Positions 1 through 7,460 of a stretch of DNA of 24,416 bases are shown piece by piece. The translations under genes were made by a program, and so were the position numbers. Position 1 is the first letter of the stretch; each line of letters opens with the position of its first letter. The stretch is from the NCBI GenBank assembly GCA_964384525.1, contig CAYLKO010000041.1, positions 1 to 24,416 of the forward strand, read 5' to 3'. The notes beneath the pieces were generated by a model. The model had not been told where the DNA came from, did not search any database, and worked only from the letters and a program-made list of their open reading frames with translations. The DNA comes from SHZI01 sp964384525 (lineage in GTDB: Bacteria; Pseudomonadota; Gammaproteobacteria; Steroidobacterales; GCA-2729495).

Positions 1-1
1 G

Positions 2-625
2 CAACCCGGACCGGGACATGTCAGCGATGCCGAGCTGCTCGCGGTGGGGCTGGGCCGTGGCGTCGCCGGCGTGTCAGCCCTCGATCTGGCCCGGCAACTG
101 CTGTATCGCTTTGGCGGCATGCGGGGGGTGCTCAATGCGCCGCCATCCGCGCTGGAGGCCCTGCACGGACTGGGGCCGGGCAAATCCTCGGTGCTGACCG
201 CCGTCCGCGAGTGCTGCTGCCGTTACATGGGTGAAAAGCTCATGACCGGGCGGGCGATCACCTCTCCGGCCGACAGTCAGGATTTCCTGATCGCGCGGCT
301 GCGGGACCGGCCGCACGAGGTGTTCTGCTGCGTGTTTCTCGACAATCGCCATCGGGTGCTGGCCTTCGAGGAGCTGTTTCGCGGCACTATTGACAGCACC
401 ACCGTCTATCCTCGCGAGGTTTGGCGCCAGGCTCTGCTGCGCAATGCCGCCGCGTTGATCCTGGCGCACAACCACCCTTCCGGGGTGCCGGAGCCGAGCG
501 AGGCCGACCGCCTGATCACCCGCCGGATCCGTGATGCCCTGGATCTGGTGGATGTCCGGTTGCTGGATCACTTCGTGATCGGCGACGGCGATTGCGTGTC
601 CCTGGCCAGCCGGGGCTTGCTGTAG
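2..625 (+). CDS. radC: RadC family JAB/MPN-domain protein (5' end cut by window)
   Basis: The reading frame is open from the first bases of the window, so the true start lies upstream and 207 C-terminal residues are visible. The first visible residues (SDAELLAVGLG) match the SDAELLA segment near the RadC N-terminus, followed by a helix-hairpin-helix-like stretch (LHGLGPGKSS). The C-terminal JAB/MPN metalloprotease-like domain has the zinc-site signature HNHPSG followed by SEAD, and an FLDNRHRVL segment typical of RadC. The family is linked to DNA repair, but its biochemical role is unsettled. The gene precedes rpmB-rpmG, a common gammaproteobacterial order. A GTG at 44 is internal and should not be taken as the start. 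Confidence 0.95.
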   Translation, partial: QPGPGHVSDAELLAVGLGRGVAGVSALDLARQLLYRFGGMRGVLNAPPSALEALHGLGPGKSSVLTAVRECCCRYMGEKLMTGRAITSPADSQDFLIARLRDRPHEVFCCVFLDNRHRVLAFEELFRGTIDSTTVYPREVWRQALLRNAAALILAHNHPSGVPEPSEADRLITRRIRDALDLVDVRLLDHFVIGDGDCVSLASRGLL

Positions 626-646
626 GGCCGCCCCGGCTGGTATAAA
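617..646 (+). promoter_or_regulatory. Candidate promoter of rpmB-rpmG
   Basis: TTGCTG (617-622), an 18-bp spacer and an extended minus-10 TGGTATAAA (638-646, hexamer TATAAA at 641-646) overlap the radC stop. This would start a transcript near 653, giving a leader of about 65 nt before rpmB. It is a match by eye to the sigma-70 consensus only. Confidence 0.5.
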
Positions 647-678
647 GTGCGGCCCCGGGCTTCCCGGCGGCTCAATTG

Positions 679-702
679 AAGTTACTGGTCAAGTTACTGG
701 CC
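679..702 (+). repeat. 12-bp tandem repeat in rpmB leader
   Basis: AAGTTACTGGTC (679-690) is followed directly by AAGTTACTGGCC (691-702), with 11 of 12 positions identical. It lies between the candidate promoter and the rpmB ribosome-binding site. No function is evident. Confidence 0.7.
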
Positions 703-718
703 CAACAGAGGTTTGTTT

Positions 719-961
719 ATGTCCCGGGTTTGTCAGGTTACCGGCAAGCGGCCGACTTACGGCAATACGGTCTCGCACGCCAACAATCGCCGGCGGCGGC
801 GTTTCCTGCCCAATCTGCATCCCCACCGGTTCTGGCTGGAGGCCGAGAAGCGCTTTGTCACGCTGCGGGTTTCCACCCGGGGCTTGCGCACGATCGACAA
901 GCTGGGCATCGAAAAGGTATTGGCTGATCTGGCGCTTGCCGGCCGGTCGACCCAAGCTTAG
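719..961 (+). CDS. rpmB: 50S ribosomal protein L28
   Basis: This is an 80-residue basic protein of the large ribosomal subunit, the usual length for L28. The N-terminus MSRVCQVTGKRP and the following SHANNRRRRRFLPNL segment are diagnostic. The ATG at 719 is preceded by an ACAGAGG-type ribosome-binding site at about 705-711. A TTG two codons upstream (713) would only add two residues and sits on the ribosome-binding site spacer, so ATG 719 is preferred. The gene lies 94 bp after radC and 33 bp before rpmG, and the two are almost certainly co-transcribed. Its last codons and stop fall in a tandem repeat that runs to the rpmG start. Confidence 0.97.
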   Translation: MSRVCQVTGKRPTYGNTVSHANNRRRRRFLPNLHPHRFWLEAEKRFVTLRVSTRGLRTIDKLGIEKVLADLALAGRSTQA

Positions 962-993
962 CAACCCAAAGCTTAGCAACCCAAGGTTAGCAA
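951..993 (+). repeat. Triplicated 14-15 bp tandem repeat spanning rpmB stop and rpmG RBS
   Basis: Three adjacent near-copies are visible: CCCAAGCTTAGCAA (951-964), CCCAAAGCTTAGCAA (965-979) and CCCAAGGTTAGCAA (980-993). The first contains the last two codons and TAG stop of rpmB. The third carries AAGG, the probable Shine-Dalgarno of rpmG, ending two bases before its ATG. Each copy includes a TAG. Confidence 0.9.
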
Positions 994-994
994 C

Positions 995-1162
995 ATGGCC
1001 AAGAGCATTCGCGACAAGATCAAACTGGTGTCCACTGCCGACACCGGTCACTACTACACCACCACCAAGAACAAGCGCACCCATCCGGAAAAGATGGAAG
1101 TGAACAAGTACGATCCGGTGGTGCGCAAGCACGTGATCTACAAGGAAGCCAAGATCAAATAG
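995..1162 (+). CDS. rpmG: 50S ribosomal protein L33
   Basis: This short gene encodes 55 residues, the standard length for bacterial L33. It starts MAKSIRDKIKLVSTADTGHY and ends KHVIYKEAKIK. The TGHYYTTTKNKR segment and the PEKMEVNKYDPVVRKHV segment are hallmark L33 sequence. The zinc-binding CxxC pairs of the other L33 type are absent (the C-minus form). It follows rpmB by 33 bp of repetitive DNA whose last copy supplies the AAGG ribosome-binding site. A strong intrinsic terminator lies 56 bp after the TAG stop, closing the two-gene transcript. Confidence 0.97.
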   Translation: MAKSIRDKIKLVSTADTGHYYTTTKNKRTHPEKMEVNKYDPVVRKHVIYKEAKIK

Positions 1163-1217
1163 TGCTGCGGAAGCCTGCCGTTTCCGGCCTGCAACCGGGA
1201 CGATGATTTCCGCCATG

Positions 1218-1246
1218 AAAAAACCCGCCTTTCGGCGGGTTTTTTT
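1218..1246 (+). terminator. Intrinsic terminator after rpmG, probably bidirectional
   Basis: The stem AACCCGCC / GGCGGGTT, with loop TTTC (1230-1233), is flanked by an A run (1218-1223) and a T run (1240-1246). The symmetry suits termination in both directions, serving rpmG from the left and the convergent desaturase gene (stop at 1285) from the right. Confidence 0.95.
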
Positions 1247-1284
1247 GTGTGGGCGACCTGGCCTCCGGCGTTTCCGCCAGAGCG

Positions 1285-2478
1285 CTACATCGCCAGAGCC
1301 ACGGGCCCCGGCAGATAGCCGCGCAGCCGGGCGGAAAATTCCTGCAGCGCTTCGATGCCGCTGGCTTCGGCCCGGGCGCACCACTCGCGCAGATTGCGCA
1401 CCAGCGCCTCATTGCTCAGGTTGGCCTCTTCCCAGATGGCCATCAGCTGCTGCCGGTACTCATGCACGGTGCGCAGCACCGGATTGCTGTCGAGCAAATG
1501 CGCCAGCCGGTCACGAGCCGATGCATCCAGCAATTGCGGACGACGAATGAGCAGCCGCGGCGAGAACTGCCGGGTGCTGGCATTGGCTTCCGCCTCGCGG
1601 CGGAACACCGGCACGGTGACCTTGGCAGCATAGTCGCGCAGCACATGCATCCGGTTGACCAGCACGGCCTTGAGCGTTTCGACGTCGACCTGGCGGGGGG
1701 CGGCGGCGATCTGCGGCTCCGGCGCCACGCGACGGACCTTGCACAGGCCGAAGGCCTTGAAGATCGTGATGTACATCCAGCCGATGTCGAACTCCCAGGG
1801 ACGGATCGAGAACTTGGCGGAGGACGGGAAGGCGTGATGGTTGTTGTGCAGTTCCTCGCCGCCGATGAAAAAGGCTATCGGATAGAGGTTGGTCGCCGCA
1901 TCGTCGGATTCGAAATTGCGATAACCACGGGCATGGCCCAGCCCGTTGATGATGCCGGCGGAGAAAATCGGCATGGCGGCCATCTGGAAGGCAAAGATGG
2001 TGATGCCGATCACGCCGAACAGCAGCACATCCAGCACGAGCAGGCTGTAGATGCCGGCCACGCCGTAGCGCAGATAGACATTGCGCTCGATCCAGTCATC
2101 GGGGGTGCCGCGACTGTACTTGGCCACAACTTCCGGGTTGCGGGCATCGACGCGATACAGCTCGGCGCCTTCCAGCAGCACCTTCTTCAAACCAAAGACC
2201 ACGGGACTGTGGGGATCGCCGGGCTTTTCACAGAGCGCATGGTGCTTGCGATGGACGGCCACCCATTCGCGGGTCACCATGCCGGAGGTCAGCCACATCC
2301 AGAAGCGGAAGAAATGACGAAGGGCAGGATGCAGATCGAGCGCTCGGTGCGCCTGGTCACGATGCAGATACAGCGTGGTCGCCATCATCGAGATCTGCAG
2401 CATGATCAGCGTGGCAATCACCTTGCCCCAGCCGCTCAGGCCCAGAATGCCGTTCTGCAACAGTTCAAGAAAGTTCAT
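1285..2478 (-). CDS. Membrane fatty-acid (acyl-CoA type) desaturase with C-terminal extension
   Basis: This 397-residue integral membrane di-iron desaturase should introduce a double bond into acyl chains, affecting membrane fluidity. All three histidine boxes are present: HRDQAH (residues 39-44), HRKHH (76-80) and HNNHH (211-215), the last in the ELHNNHHAFPSSAKFS context of bacterial stearoyl-CoA-desaturase-like enzymes. Hydrophobic segments lie near residues 15-35, 55-68 and 140-175. Residues from about 262 to 397 form a charged, helical extension beyond the catalytic core, with a tail (REWCARAEASGIEALQEF) that resembles the end of ISL3-family transposases. ATG 2478 has a GAGG ribosome-binding site about 6 nt upstream. 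A candidate promoter and a palindrome lie just upstream. The substrate and regiospecificity cannot be read from the sequence. Confidence 0.93.
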   Translation of the reverse strand: MNFLELLQNGILGLSGWGKVIATLIMLQISMMATTLYLHRDQAHRALDLHPALRHFFRFWMWLTSGMVTREWVAVHRKHHALCEKPGDPHSPVVFGLKKVLLEGAELYRVDARNPEVVAKYSRGTPDDWIERNVYLRYGVAGIYSLLVLDVLLFGVIGITIFAFQMAAMPIFSAGIINGLGHARGYRNFESDDAATNLYPIAFFIGGEELHNNHHAFPSSAKFSIRPWEFDIGWMYITIFKAFGLCKVRRVAPEPQIAAAPRQVDVETLKAVLVNRMHVLRDYAAKVTVPVFRREAEANASTRQFSPRLLIRRPQLLDASARDRLAHLLDSNPVLRTVHEYRQQLMAIWEEANLSNEALVRNLREWCARAEASGIEALQEFSARLRGYLPGPVALAM

Positions 2479-2522
2479 GCTTACCTCGACAGGTTGAACG
2501 CTGGATCGAATGCCAGCCAGAC

Positions 2523-2559
2523 ACTATAGACACGAGTACCGGTGAATGAAATGCATTCA
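2523..2559 (-). promoter_or_regulatory. Candidate desaturase promoter with overlapping palindromic operator
   Basis: On the minus strand TATAGT (2528-2523) is a good minus-10, with a poor minus-35, TTTCAT (2551-2546), at 17 bp. The inverted repeat TGAATG-N5-CATTCA (2543-2559) covers the minus-35 position, where a repressor would sit. The operator role is inference. The remainder of the 223-bp gap up to mutM (about 2560-2701) shows no other convincing feature. Confidence 0.35.
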
Positions 2560-2701
2560 GCTTGCAGCAATTTCAAGGGTGTGCTGCCCCGATGTGTGGC
2601 GTGCCCGCCTCAATCGGCCCTGTTCACCCTAGCTCGAGCCGTGGCCACAGGTCCCCGGATTGGGTCCCACTGTGGAAAATTTCCCTACGGGTCGGTGGCC
2701 G

Positions 2702-3535
2702 GTGCCTGAATTACCCGAGGTCGAAACGACCAGACGCGGCCTCGCGCCATGGCTGGAGGGGCGGCGACTGGCGCGGATCATCACCCGGGTGCCGGCCCTG
2801 CGCTGGCCGATTCCGGCGGAGTTCACGCAGCAGCTGACGGGTGCAGACGTCACGACCCTGGAGCGACGGGCCAAATGGCTGCTGCTTCGCACGCGGTGCG
2901 GTACAGGGCACGGTCATGGTACGGGCCTGCTGCATCTGGGCATGACGGGCAGCTTCATGGTGCTGCGCGATCCGCGGCCACCCGGTCGTCACGATCATCT
3001 GGATCTGATCACCGACGCCGGCGTCATCGTGCGCTTCAACGACCCGCGACGCTTTGGTGCGGCCTTGTGGACGGGTGACGACCCGGCCCTGCATCCCTTG
3101 CTGGCGCCGCTGGGTCCGGAACCGCTGGGCGACGGCTTCAACGGCGCGTATCTGCACGCTCGCTGCCAGCGACGCGACGTGGCCATCAAACCGCTGATCA
3201 TGAATGCCCACATCGTGGTTGGAGTGGGCAACATTTACGCCAGTGAGGCCCTGTTCCGGGCCGGCATTCATCCGGCCCGGGCCGCCGGGCGGATTTCGCG
3301 GCCGCGCATCGACGCCCTGGCAGGCGCCATCCGCGAGGTGCTGGCCGAGGCGATCCGGGCCGGCGGCACCACCTTGCGGGATTTTCACCATGGCGATGGC
3401 CAACCCGGCTATTTCAGCCAACAGCTCCGCGTGTACGACCGCGCCGGGCTGCCCTGCATGGTGTGCGGGACGGCCATCCGGAAAACGATTCTGGGTCAGC
3501 GGTCCAGCTATTACTGCCCGCAGTGTCAGCGCTAG
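2702..3535 (+). CDS. mutM: Formamidopyrimidine-DNA glycosylase / AP lyase
   Basis: The 277-residue protein excises 8-oxoguanine and formamidopyrimidines and cleaves the resulting abasic site. The start is placed at GTG 2702 because the mature N-terminus must be PELPEVET, with Pro as the Schiff-base nucleophile and Glu next to it. An in-frame start at 2660 would bury this proline and is wrong. The catalytic Lys sits in RRAKWLL (residue 58 counting fMet). The helix-two-turn-helix region is NAHIVVGVGNIYASEALF, and the C-terminal zinc finger is CMVC-x16-CPQC, complete. The gene is divergent from the desaturase and convergent with ggt (7 bp between stops). No strong ribosome-binding site is seen. 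Confidence 0.96.
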   Translation: MPELPEVETTRRGLAPWLEGRRLARIITRVPALRWPIPAEFTQQLTGADVTTLERRAKWLLLRTRCGTGHGHGTGLLHLGMTGSFMVLRDPRPPGRHDHLDLITDAGVIVRFNDPRRFGAALWTGDDPALHPLLAPLGPEPLGDGFNGAYLHARCQRRDVAIKPLIMNAHIVVGVGNIYASEALFRAGIHPARAAGRISRPRIDALAGAIREVLAEAIRAGGTTLRDFHHGDGQPGYFSQQLRVYDRAGLPCMVCGTAIRKTILGQRSSYYCPQCQR

Positions 3536-3542
3536 CCGGGCA

Positions 3543-5255
3543 TCAGTAGACCAGCACGTCGCCGCCGCCGCGCGGATCGGACGCCGCTTCGACCCGGCCG
3601 CTGGCCCGATCCCAGGTGACGACCTGCATGTTGCCGTAATCGCGTGAACTCACCGCCAGCTTGTGGCCGCGTGCGGTCAGCCCGGCAATCTCGTCGGCGG
3701 TGAAGGCGCCGTTTTCATAGGTGACCACATCGGGGAAGTACTGGTGGTGATAGCGCCTCTGCGCCACCATCTGCCGGGCATCGGCGCCGTTGTGCCAGGC
3801 CATGGCCGCCAGCATCACCATGCTGATGATCCGGCTGCCGCCCGGCGTGCCGAGAATGGCGACGCCACGGTCACTCTCCAGAAACGTCGGCGACATGCTC
3901 GACAGCATGCGTTTGCCGGGTGCTATTGAATTCGCCTCGGTGCCGATCAGGCCATAGCCATTGGATATGCCGGTCTTTATCGCGAAATCATCCATCTCGT
4001 TGTTCAGGATCACGCCGGTACCGGGTGGCACGAAGGTCGAGCCGAACCAGGTGTTGATGCTGAGCGTGCCGGCGACGCGGTTGCCGGCCTTGTCGAGCAC
4101 CGAGAAATGGGTGGTGTTCGTGCCGCCGGCCGCCACCGGCAGAATGCCCGGCAGTTGCGTGCTGGGCGTGGCCCGGTCGAGCCGGATCGAGGTGCGTTGG
4201 CCGGCGGCGTAATCGGGGCCAAGGAGTCGCGCCAGCGGCATCGTGACAAACGCCGGATCACCCAGGTAGATGGCCCGGTCGCGGTAGGCGCGGCGCATGG
4301 CTTCGATCGTCAGATGGGCGCGATCGGTTGGCGACAGGCTGGGCAGCTCGTAGCCATCCAGGATGTTGAAGATGTCGGCCAGGGCAACGCCGCCGGCCGA
4401 CGGCGGTGGCGCCGAGACGATCGTCATGCCACGAAAGGTGGTACGAATCGGCTCGCGCGCAATCACCCGGTAACGCTCTAGATCGGCAAGGCTCCAGATC
4501 CCGCCGGCAGCCTGCACGCCGTCGACCAGCTGCTGGGCGATCGGGCCCTTGTAGAAGCCGTCGTGACCGTCAGCCGCGAGGCGGCGCAGCGTCCGCGCCA
4601 GATCCGGCTGACGGACGACATCGCCAACCGCCAGTGCCTGGCCCTCGGGCAGGAAAACGGCGGCAAAGGCCGGCGACTGCCGGGCCGTGCCGGCGCGAAA
4701 GCGCAGGCCGAGTTCCATGCTGCGGGTGACCGGCACACCCTCTTCGGCGTAGCGAATGGCCGGCGCCAGTGATTTGGCCAATGGCAGGCGACCATGGTGC
4801 CTGGCCAGATAGGCAAGTCCCGCAGGCTCGCCGGGAATGCCGGCAGCCAGCGGCCCATTCAGCGTCGCCCCCGGAATGGGCTGGCCCTGGGCATCCAGGT
4901 ACATGTCGTGGGTGGCCTTGCCCGGCGCGACTTCACGCGCATCGATGAAAGTCTGACGACCATTCCTTGCCTCATGCAGCAGCCAGAAAGCCCCGCCGCC
5001 CAGGCCCGAGGCAAAGGGCTCGACAACGGCCAGCGCGGCGCTGATGGCCACGGCGGCATCGAAGGCATTGCCCCCGGACGCCAGAATCTCCTCCCCGGCC
5101 CGGGTCGCCAGCGGATGGGCCGAGGCGATGCCGGCCATGCTTTTCGTGCCGGCAGCGGGCGCCTCTGCCGCCATTGCCGGCAGCATCCCGCCAAGGACCA
5201 GAAGCCCCACCGCTAGCAGGCGCGACACGGTGAACGGCAGGCCGACGATGCTCAA
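3543..5255 (-). CDS. ggt: Gamma-glutamyltranspeptidase (periplasmic)
   Basis: The 570-residue proenzyme hydrolyses glutathione or transfers its gamma-glutamyl group and is expected to self-cleave into two subunits. An N-terminal hydrophobic segment ending MLPAMAAEA (about residues 11-31) is a signal peptide. The large subunit contains SGGNAFDAAVA and SGLGGGAFWLL. The new N-terminal nucleophile is Thr381 in GTNTTHFSVLDKAGN, followed by LNNEMDDFA and the SSMSPT and GTPGGSRI motifs, ending ASDPRGGGD. The frame begins with TTG at 5255, whose last two bases overlap the coaD stop (TTGA). A GTG at 5228 also leaves a complete signal peptide, so the exact start is uncertain. Neither has a clear ribosome-binding site, suggesting translational coupling to coaD. 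Confidence 0.95.
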   Translation of the reverse strand: MSIVGLPFTVSRLLAVGLLVLGGMLPAMAAEAPAAGTKSMAGIASAHPLATRAGEEILASGGNAFDAAVAISAALAVVEPFASGLGGGAFWLLHEARNGRQTFIDAREVAPGKATHDMYLDAQGQPIPGATLNGPLAAGIPGEPAGLAYLARHHGRLPLAKSLAPAIRYAEEGVPVTRSMELGLRFRAGTARQSPAFAAVFLPEGQALAVGDVVRQPDLARTLRRLAADGHDGFYKGPIAQQLVDGVQAAGGIWSLADLERYRVIAREPIRTTFRGMTIVSAPPPSAGGVALADIFNILDGYELPSLSPTDRAHLTIEAMRRAYRDRAIYLGDPAFVTMPLARLLGPDYAAGQRTSIRLDRATPSTQLPGILPVAAGGTNTTHFSVLDKAGNRVAGTLSINTWFGSTFVPPGTGVILNNEMDDFAIKTGISNGYGLIGTEANSIAPGKRMLSSMSPTFLESDRGVAILGTPGGSRIISMVMLAAMAWHNGADARQMVAQRRYHHQYFPDVVTYENGAFTADEIAGLTARGHKLAVSSRDYGNMQVVTWDRASGRVEAASDPRGGGDVLVY

Positions 5256-5761
5256 GATGCGGGCCCGGTGGATTTCTGCAGGGCGCTGCGCTTTTCGGCC
5301 AGCGCAGCGGCCACCACCGGCGGAACGAACGGAGCGATATCGCCGCCCAGGATGCCGATCTCCCGGACAAAGGTCGACGACACGAAGATGTGTTCCTCGG
5401 CAGGCGTGAGAAAGATCGTTTCGACTTCCGAGCGCAGATGCCGGTTCATGGTCGCCAGCTGGAATTCATATTCGAAATCCGACACGGCCCGCAGACCCCG
5501 GATGATGACCTTCAGCCCCTGCTCACGCACGTAATCCACGGTCAGGCCGCTGTAACCGTCGACGGTGATGTTCGGGATGTCCGCGAGCGCCGTGCGCGCC
5601 ATCCGGATGCGTTCTTCCAGCGTGAACATGGGCACCTTGTTCGGGCTGGCCGCCACCGCGATGACCACGCGATCGAACAGCCGGGCGGCCCGGTACACCA
5701 GATCCAGATGACCGTTGGTAATGGGATCGAAGGTCCCCGGGTACATGGCGCCGATACCCAT
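5252..5761 (-). CDS. coaD: Phosphopantetheine adenylyltransferase
   Basis: The 169-residue enzyme transfers AMP from ATP to 4'-phosphopantetheine, the penultimate step of coenzyme A synthesis. The nucleotidyltransferase motif YPGTFDPITNGH (TxGH type) is near the N-terminus. GLRAVSDFEYEFQLATMNR and the late VSSTFVREI segment are typical CoaD. The ATG at 5761 is chosen over the ATG five codons inside because AGGAG lies 9 nt upstream of it. The start is 2 nt after the rsmD stop, and the end overlaps the ggt start, so rsmD-coaD-ggt form one tight operon. The rsmD-coaD pair is widely conserved; ggt as third gene is less usual. Confidence 0.97.
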   Translation of the reverse strand: MGIGAMYPGTFDPITNGHLDLVYRAARLFDRVVIAVAASPNKVPMFTLEERIRMARTALADIPNITVDGYSGLTVDYVREQGLKVIIRGLRAVSDFEYEFQLATMNRHLRSEVETIFLTPAEEHIFVSSTFVREIGILGGDIAPFVPPVVAAALAEKRSALQKSTGPAS

Positions 5762-5763
5762 GA

Positions 5764-6366
5764 TCACGAACTCCTGATGGTGGCAAGCCCGTAGCGCACG
5801 TCGCCCGCCTCGGCTTCCCGATGCCACTGCCAGGTCTCCGGCAGCGCGGGGAAGGCATGATTGCGGGCCGTTTCCAGGTACACAAAGCCCCGCGGGGCCA
5901 GCCAGCCGCGGGCCAGCAGTGTACACAACTCGGCCAGGGGTCCGGTTGCGTACGGCGGGTCGAGAAAAACGATATCGAAGCTGTCGGGCGCCGGGCTCTC
6001 GAGCCAGCGCCGGACATCCACCTTGTGCACGGCATGCCTGGCGTTGTCCTGCCCGCCCAGGGTCTGCAGTGCGGTCTCGATGGCCCTGGCGGCCTCGGCA
6101 TTGCGCTCCACGAACCAGCAGCTGGCCGCACCGCGGGACAGCGCCTCGAGACCGAGGACGCCGGTACCGGCATAGAGATCCAGACACCGTGCACCGGCAA
6201 CTGCCGGCACCAGCCAGTTGAACAGCGTTTCCCGCACGCGATCCGGTGTCGGCCGCAGGTCGGCGCTGTCGACGATGCTGACCCGTCGGCCCCGCCAGCG
6301 GCCGCCGATGATGCGGACGCTGCCGCGCGGGCTGCGGTGATCTCGTCGGGGTTGTCTGCGCGGCAT
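5764..6366 (-). CDS. rsmD: 16S rRNA (guanine-N2)-methyltransferase RsmD
   Basis: The 200-residue S-adenosylmethionine-dependent enzyme methylates G966 (E. coli numbering) of 16S rRNA. The N-terminal RIIGGRWRGRRV and RPTPDRVRETLFNWL signatures are followed by the SAM-binding motif DLYAGTGVLGLEALSRGA and the catalytic DPPY in FLDPPYATGPL. The ATG at 6366 is used; a TTG two codons upstream is possible. No Shine-Dalgarno is visible for either. It is divergent from ftsY with only 26 bp between the start codons, so the promoters of both must overlap the neighbouring coding DNA. It leads the rsmD-coaD-ggt operon. Confidence 0.95.
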   Translation of the reverse strand: MPRRQPRRDHRSPRGSVRIIGGRWRGRRVSIVDSADLRPTPDRVRETLFNWLVPAVAGARCLDLYAGTGVLGLEALSRGAASCWFVERNAEAARAIETALQTLGGQDNARHAVHKVDVRRWLESPAPDSFDIVFLDPPYATGPLAELCTLLARGWLAPRGFVYLETARNHAFPALPETWQWHREAEAGDVRYGLATIRSS

Positions 6367-6392
6367 GCGCAAAGTTTAGCTAACATGGCGGC

Positions 6393-7460
6393 ATGCCAGC
6401 GGATGCAAAAGTCGGGGCCCGTTCCCGCCCGGGCTTTTTTGCCCGCCTCAAGGAGCGTTTGCTCGGGTCGGATGACAGCAGCCCTGCCACGACCGATGGC
6501 GCCAGCGCCCCCGATAACCAGGCTGCTCCCGCGCCGGCAATTGCGCCAGATACCACACCGCCGCCGATGCCAACCAGGCCGCCCCGCTCCCGGCTCGGCA
6601 ACGCGCTCGATTGGCTGGCGGGTCGCCGCTTCGACGAACAGACCGCGGAAGACATGGAGATGCAGTTGCTGGCGGCCGATGTCAGCCTGACCACGGCCAC
6701 GGACATCATCCAGCGCGTGCGGAAGAAAGCCGGGGGCCGGACCGTCGCCACGGTCGACGAAGCACGCCGCGTGCTGCAGACCGCGCTCACCGAGATCCTG
6801 GAACCGCGGGCGCAACCGCTCATCATCCCCGACGGCATCCGGCCGTTCGTGATCCTGATGGTCGGCGTGAACGGTGCCGGGAAGACCACGACGATCGGCA
6901 AGCTGGCCAGGCGATTCAAGGACTCCGGCCTGAAAGTGATGCTGGCCGCCGGCGATACCTATAGGGCAGCCGCCATCGAGCAGCTCCAGGTATGGGGGCA
7001 GCGCAACGATGTCCCGGTGATTGCCCAGCAGATCGGCGCCGATCCCGCCGCGGTGATCTTTGATGCGTTTGCAGCGGCGCAGGCCCGCCACTGTGATGTG
7101 CTGCTGGCCGACACTGCCGGGCGGCTGCAGAACAAGGCCCATCTGATGCAGGAATTGCAGAAGATCGTGCGCGTGATCCGTCGGCTGGATCCAACGGCGC
7201 CGCACGAAACGATGATCGTGCTGGATGCGAGCCTCGGGCAGAACGCCATCGCCCAGGCCCGCCAGTTCCATGCCGCCATCGGCCTGACCGGCATCACCAT
7301 GACCAAGCTGGATGCCGGCGGCAAAGGCGGCGTACTGCTGACGCTGGCCGGCGAGTTGCCCGTGCCGGTGCGCTTCATCGGCATCGGCGAGCAGGCGGAA
7401 GACATGGATGTATTCGATGCGCATGAGTTTGCCGCAGCGCTGGTTGGTGGCGGCGCATGA
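6393..7460 (+). CDS. ftsY: Signal recognition particle receptor FtsY
   Basis: This 355-residue SRP GTPase docks ribosome-nascent-chain/SRP complexes at the inner membrane. Residues 14-22 (GFFARLKER) match the membrane-binding amphipathic motif. A Pro/Ala-rich acidic linker of about 45 residues follows, much shorter than the long A-domain of E. coli FtsY. The N domain spans roughly 68-145. The G domain has G1 GVNGAGKTTT (158-167), DTYRAAA (188-194), DTAGR (240-244) and TKLD (304-307). ATG 6393 has no obvious ribosome-binding site. Its stop overlaps the ftsE start (ATGA), so ftsY-ftsE-ftsX are translationally linked. Confidence 0.97.
   Translation: MPADAKVGARSRPGFFARLKERLLGSDDSSPATTDGASAPDNQAAPAPAIAPDTTPPPMPTRPPRSRLGNALDWLAGRRFDEQTAEDMEMQLLAADVSLTTATDIIQRVRKKAGGRTVATVDEARRVLQTALTEILEPRAQPLIIPDGIRPFVILMVGVNGAGKTTTIGKLARRFKDSGLKVMLAAGDTYRAAAIEQLQVWGQRNDVPVIAQQIGADPAAVIFDAFAAAQARHCDVLLADTAGRLQNKAHLMQELQKIVRVIRRLDPTAPHETMIVLDASLGQNAIAQARQFHAAIGLTGITMTKLDAGGKGGVLLTLAGELPVPVRFIGIGEQAEDMDVFDAHEFAAALVGGGA

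Noticed and set aside
1249..2529. 426-codon open frame antisense to the desaturase
   Set aside because: The minus-strand gene has all three histidine boxes; the plus-strand frame is His/Gln/Gly-rich antisense noise.
2674..2684. Palindrome GGAAAATTTCC upstream of mutM
   Set aside because: It is only 11 bp with no adjacent promoter elements, so an operator cannot be supported.
5523..7424. Very long open frame on the minus strand across coaD, rsmD and ftsY
   Set aside because: It lies antisense to ftsY and out of frame with rsmD; the translation is low-complexity and matches no family. GC-rich codon bias produces such frames.
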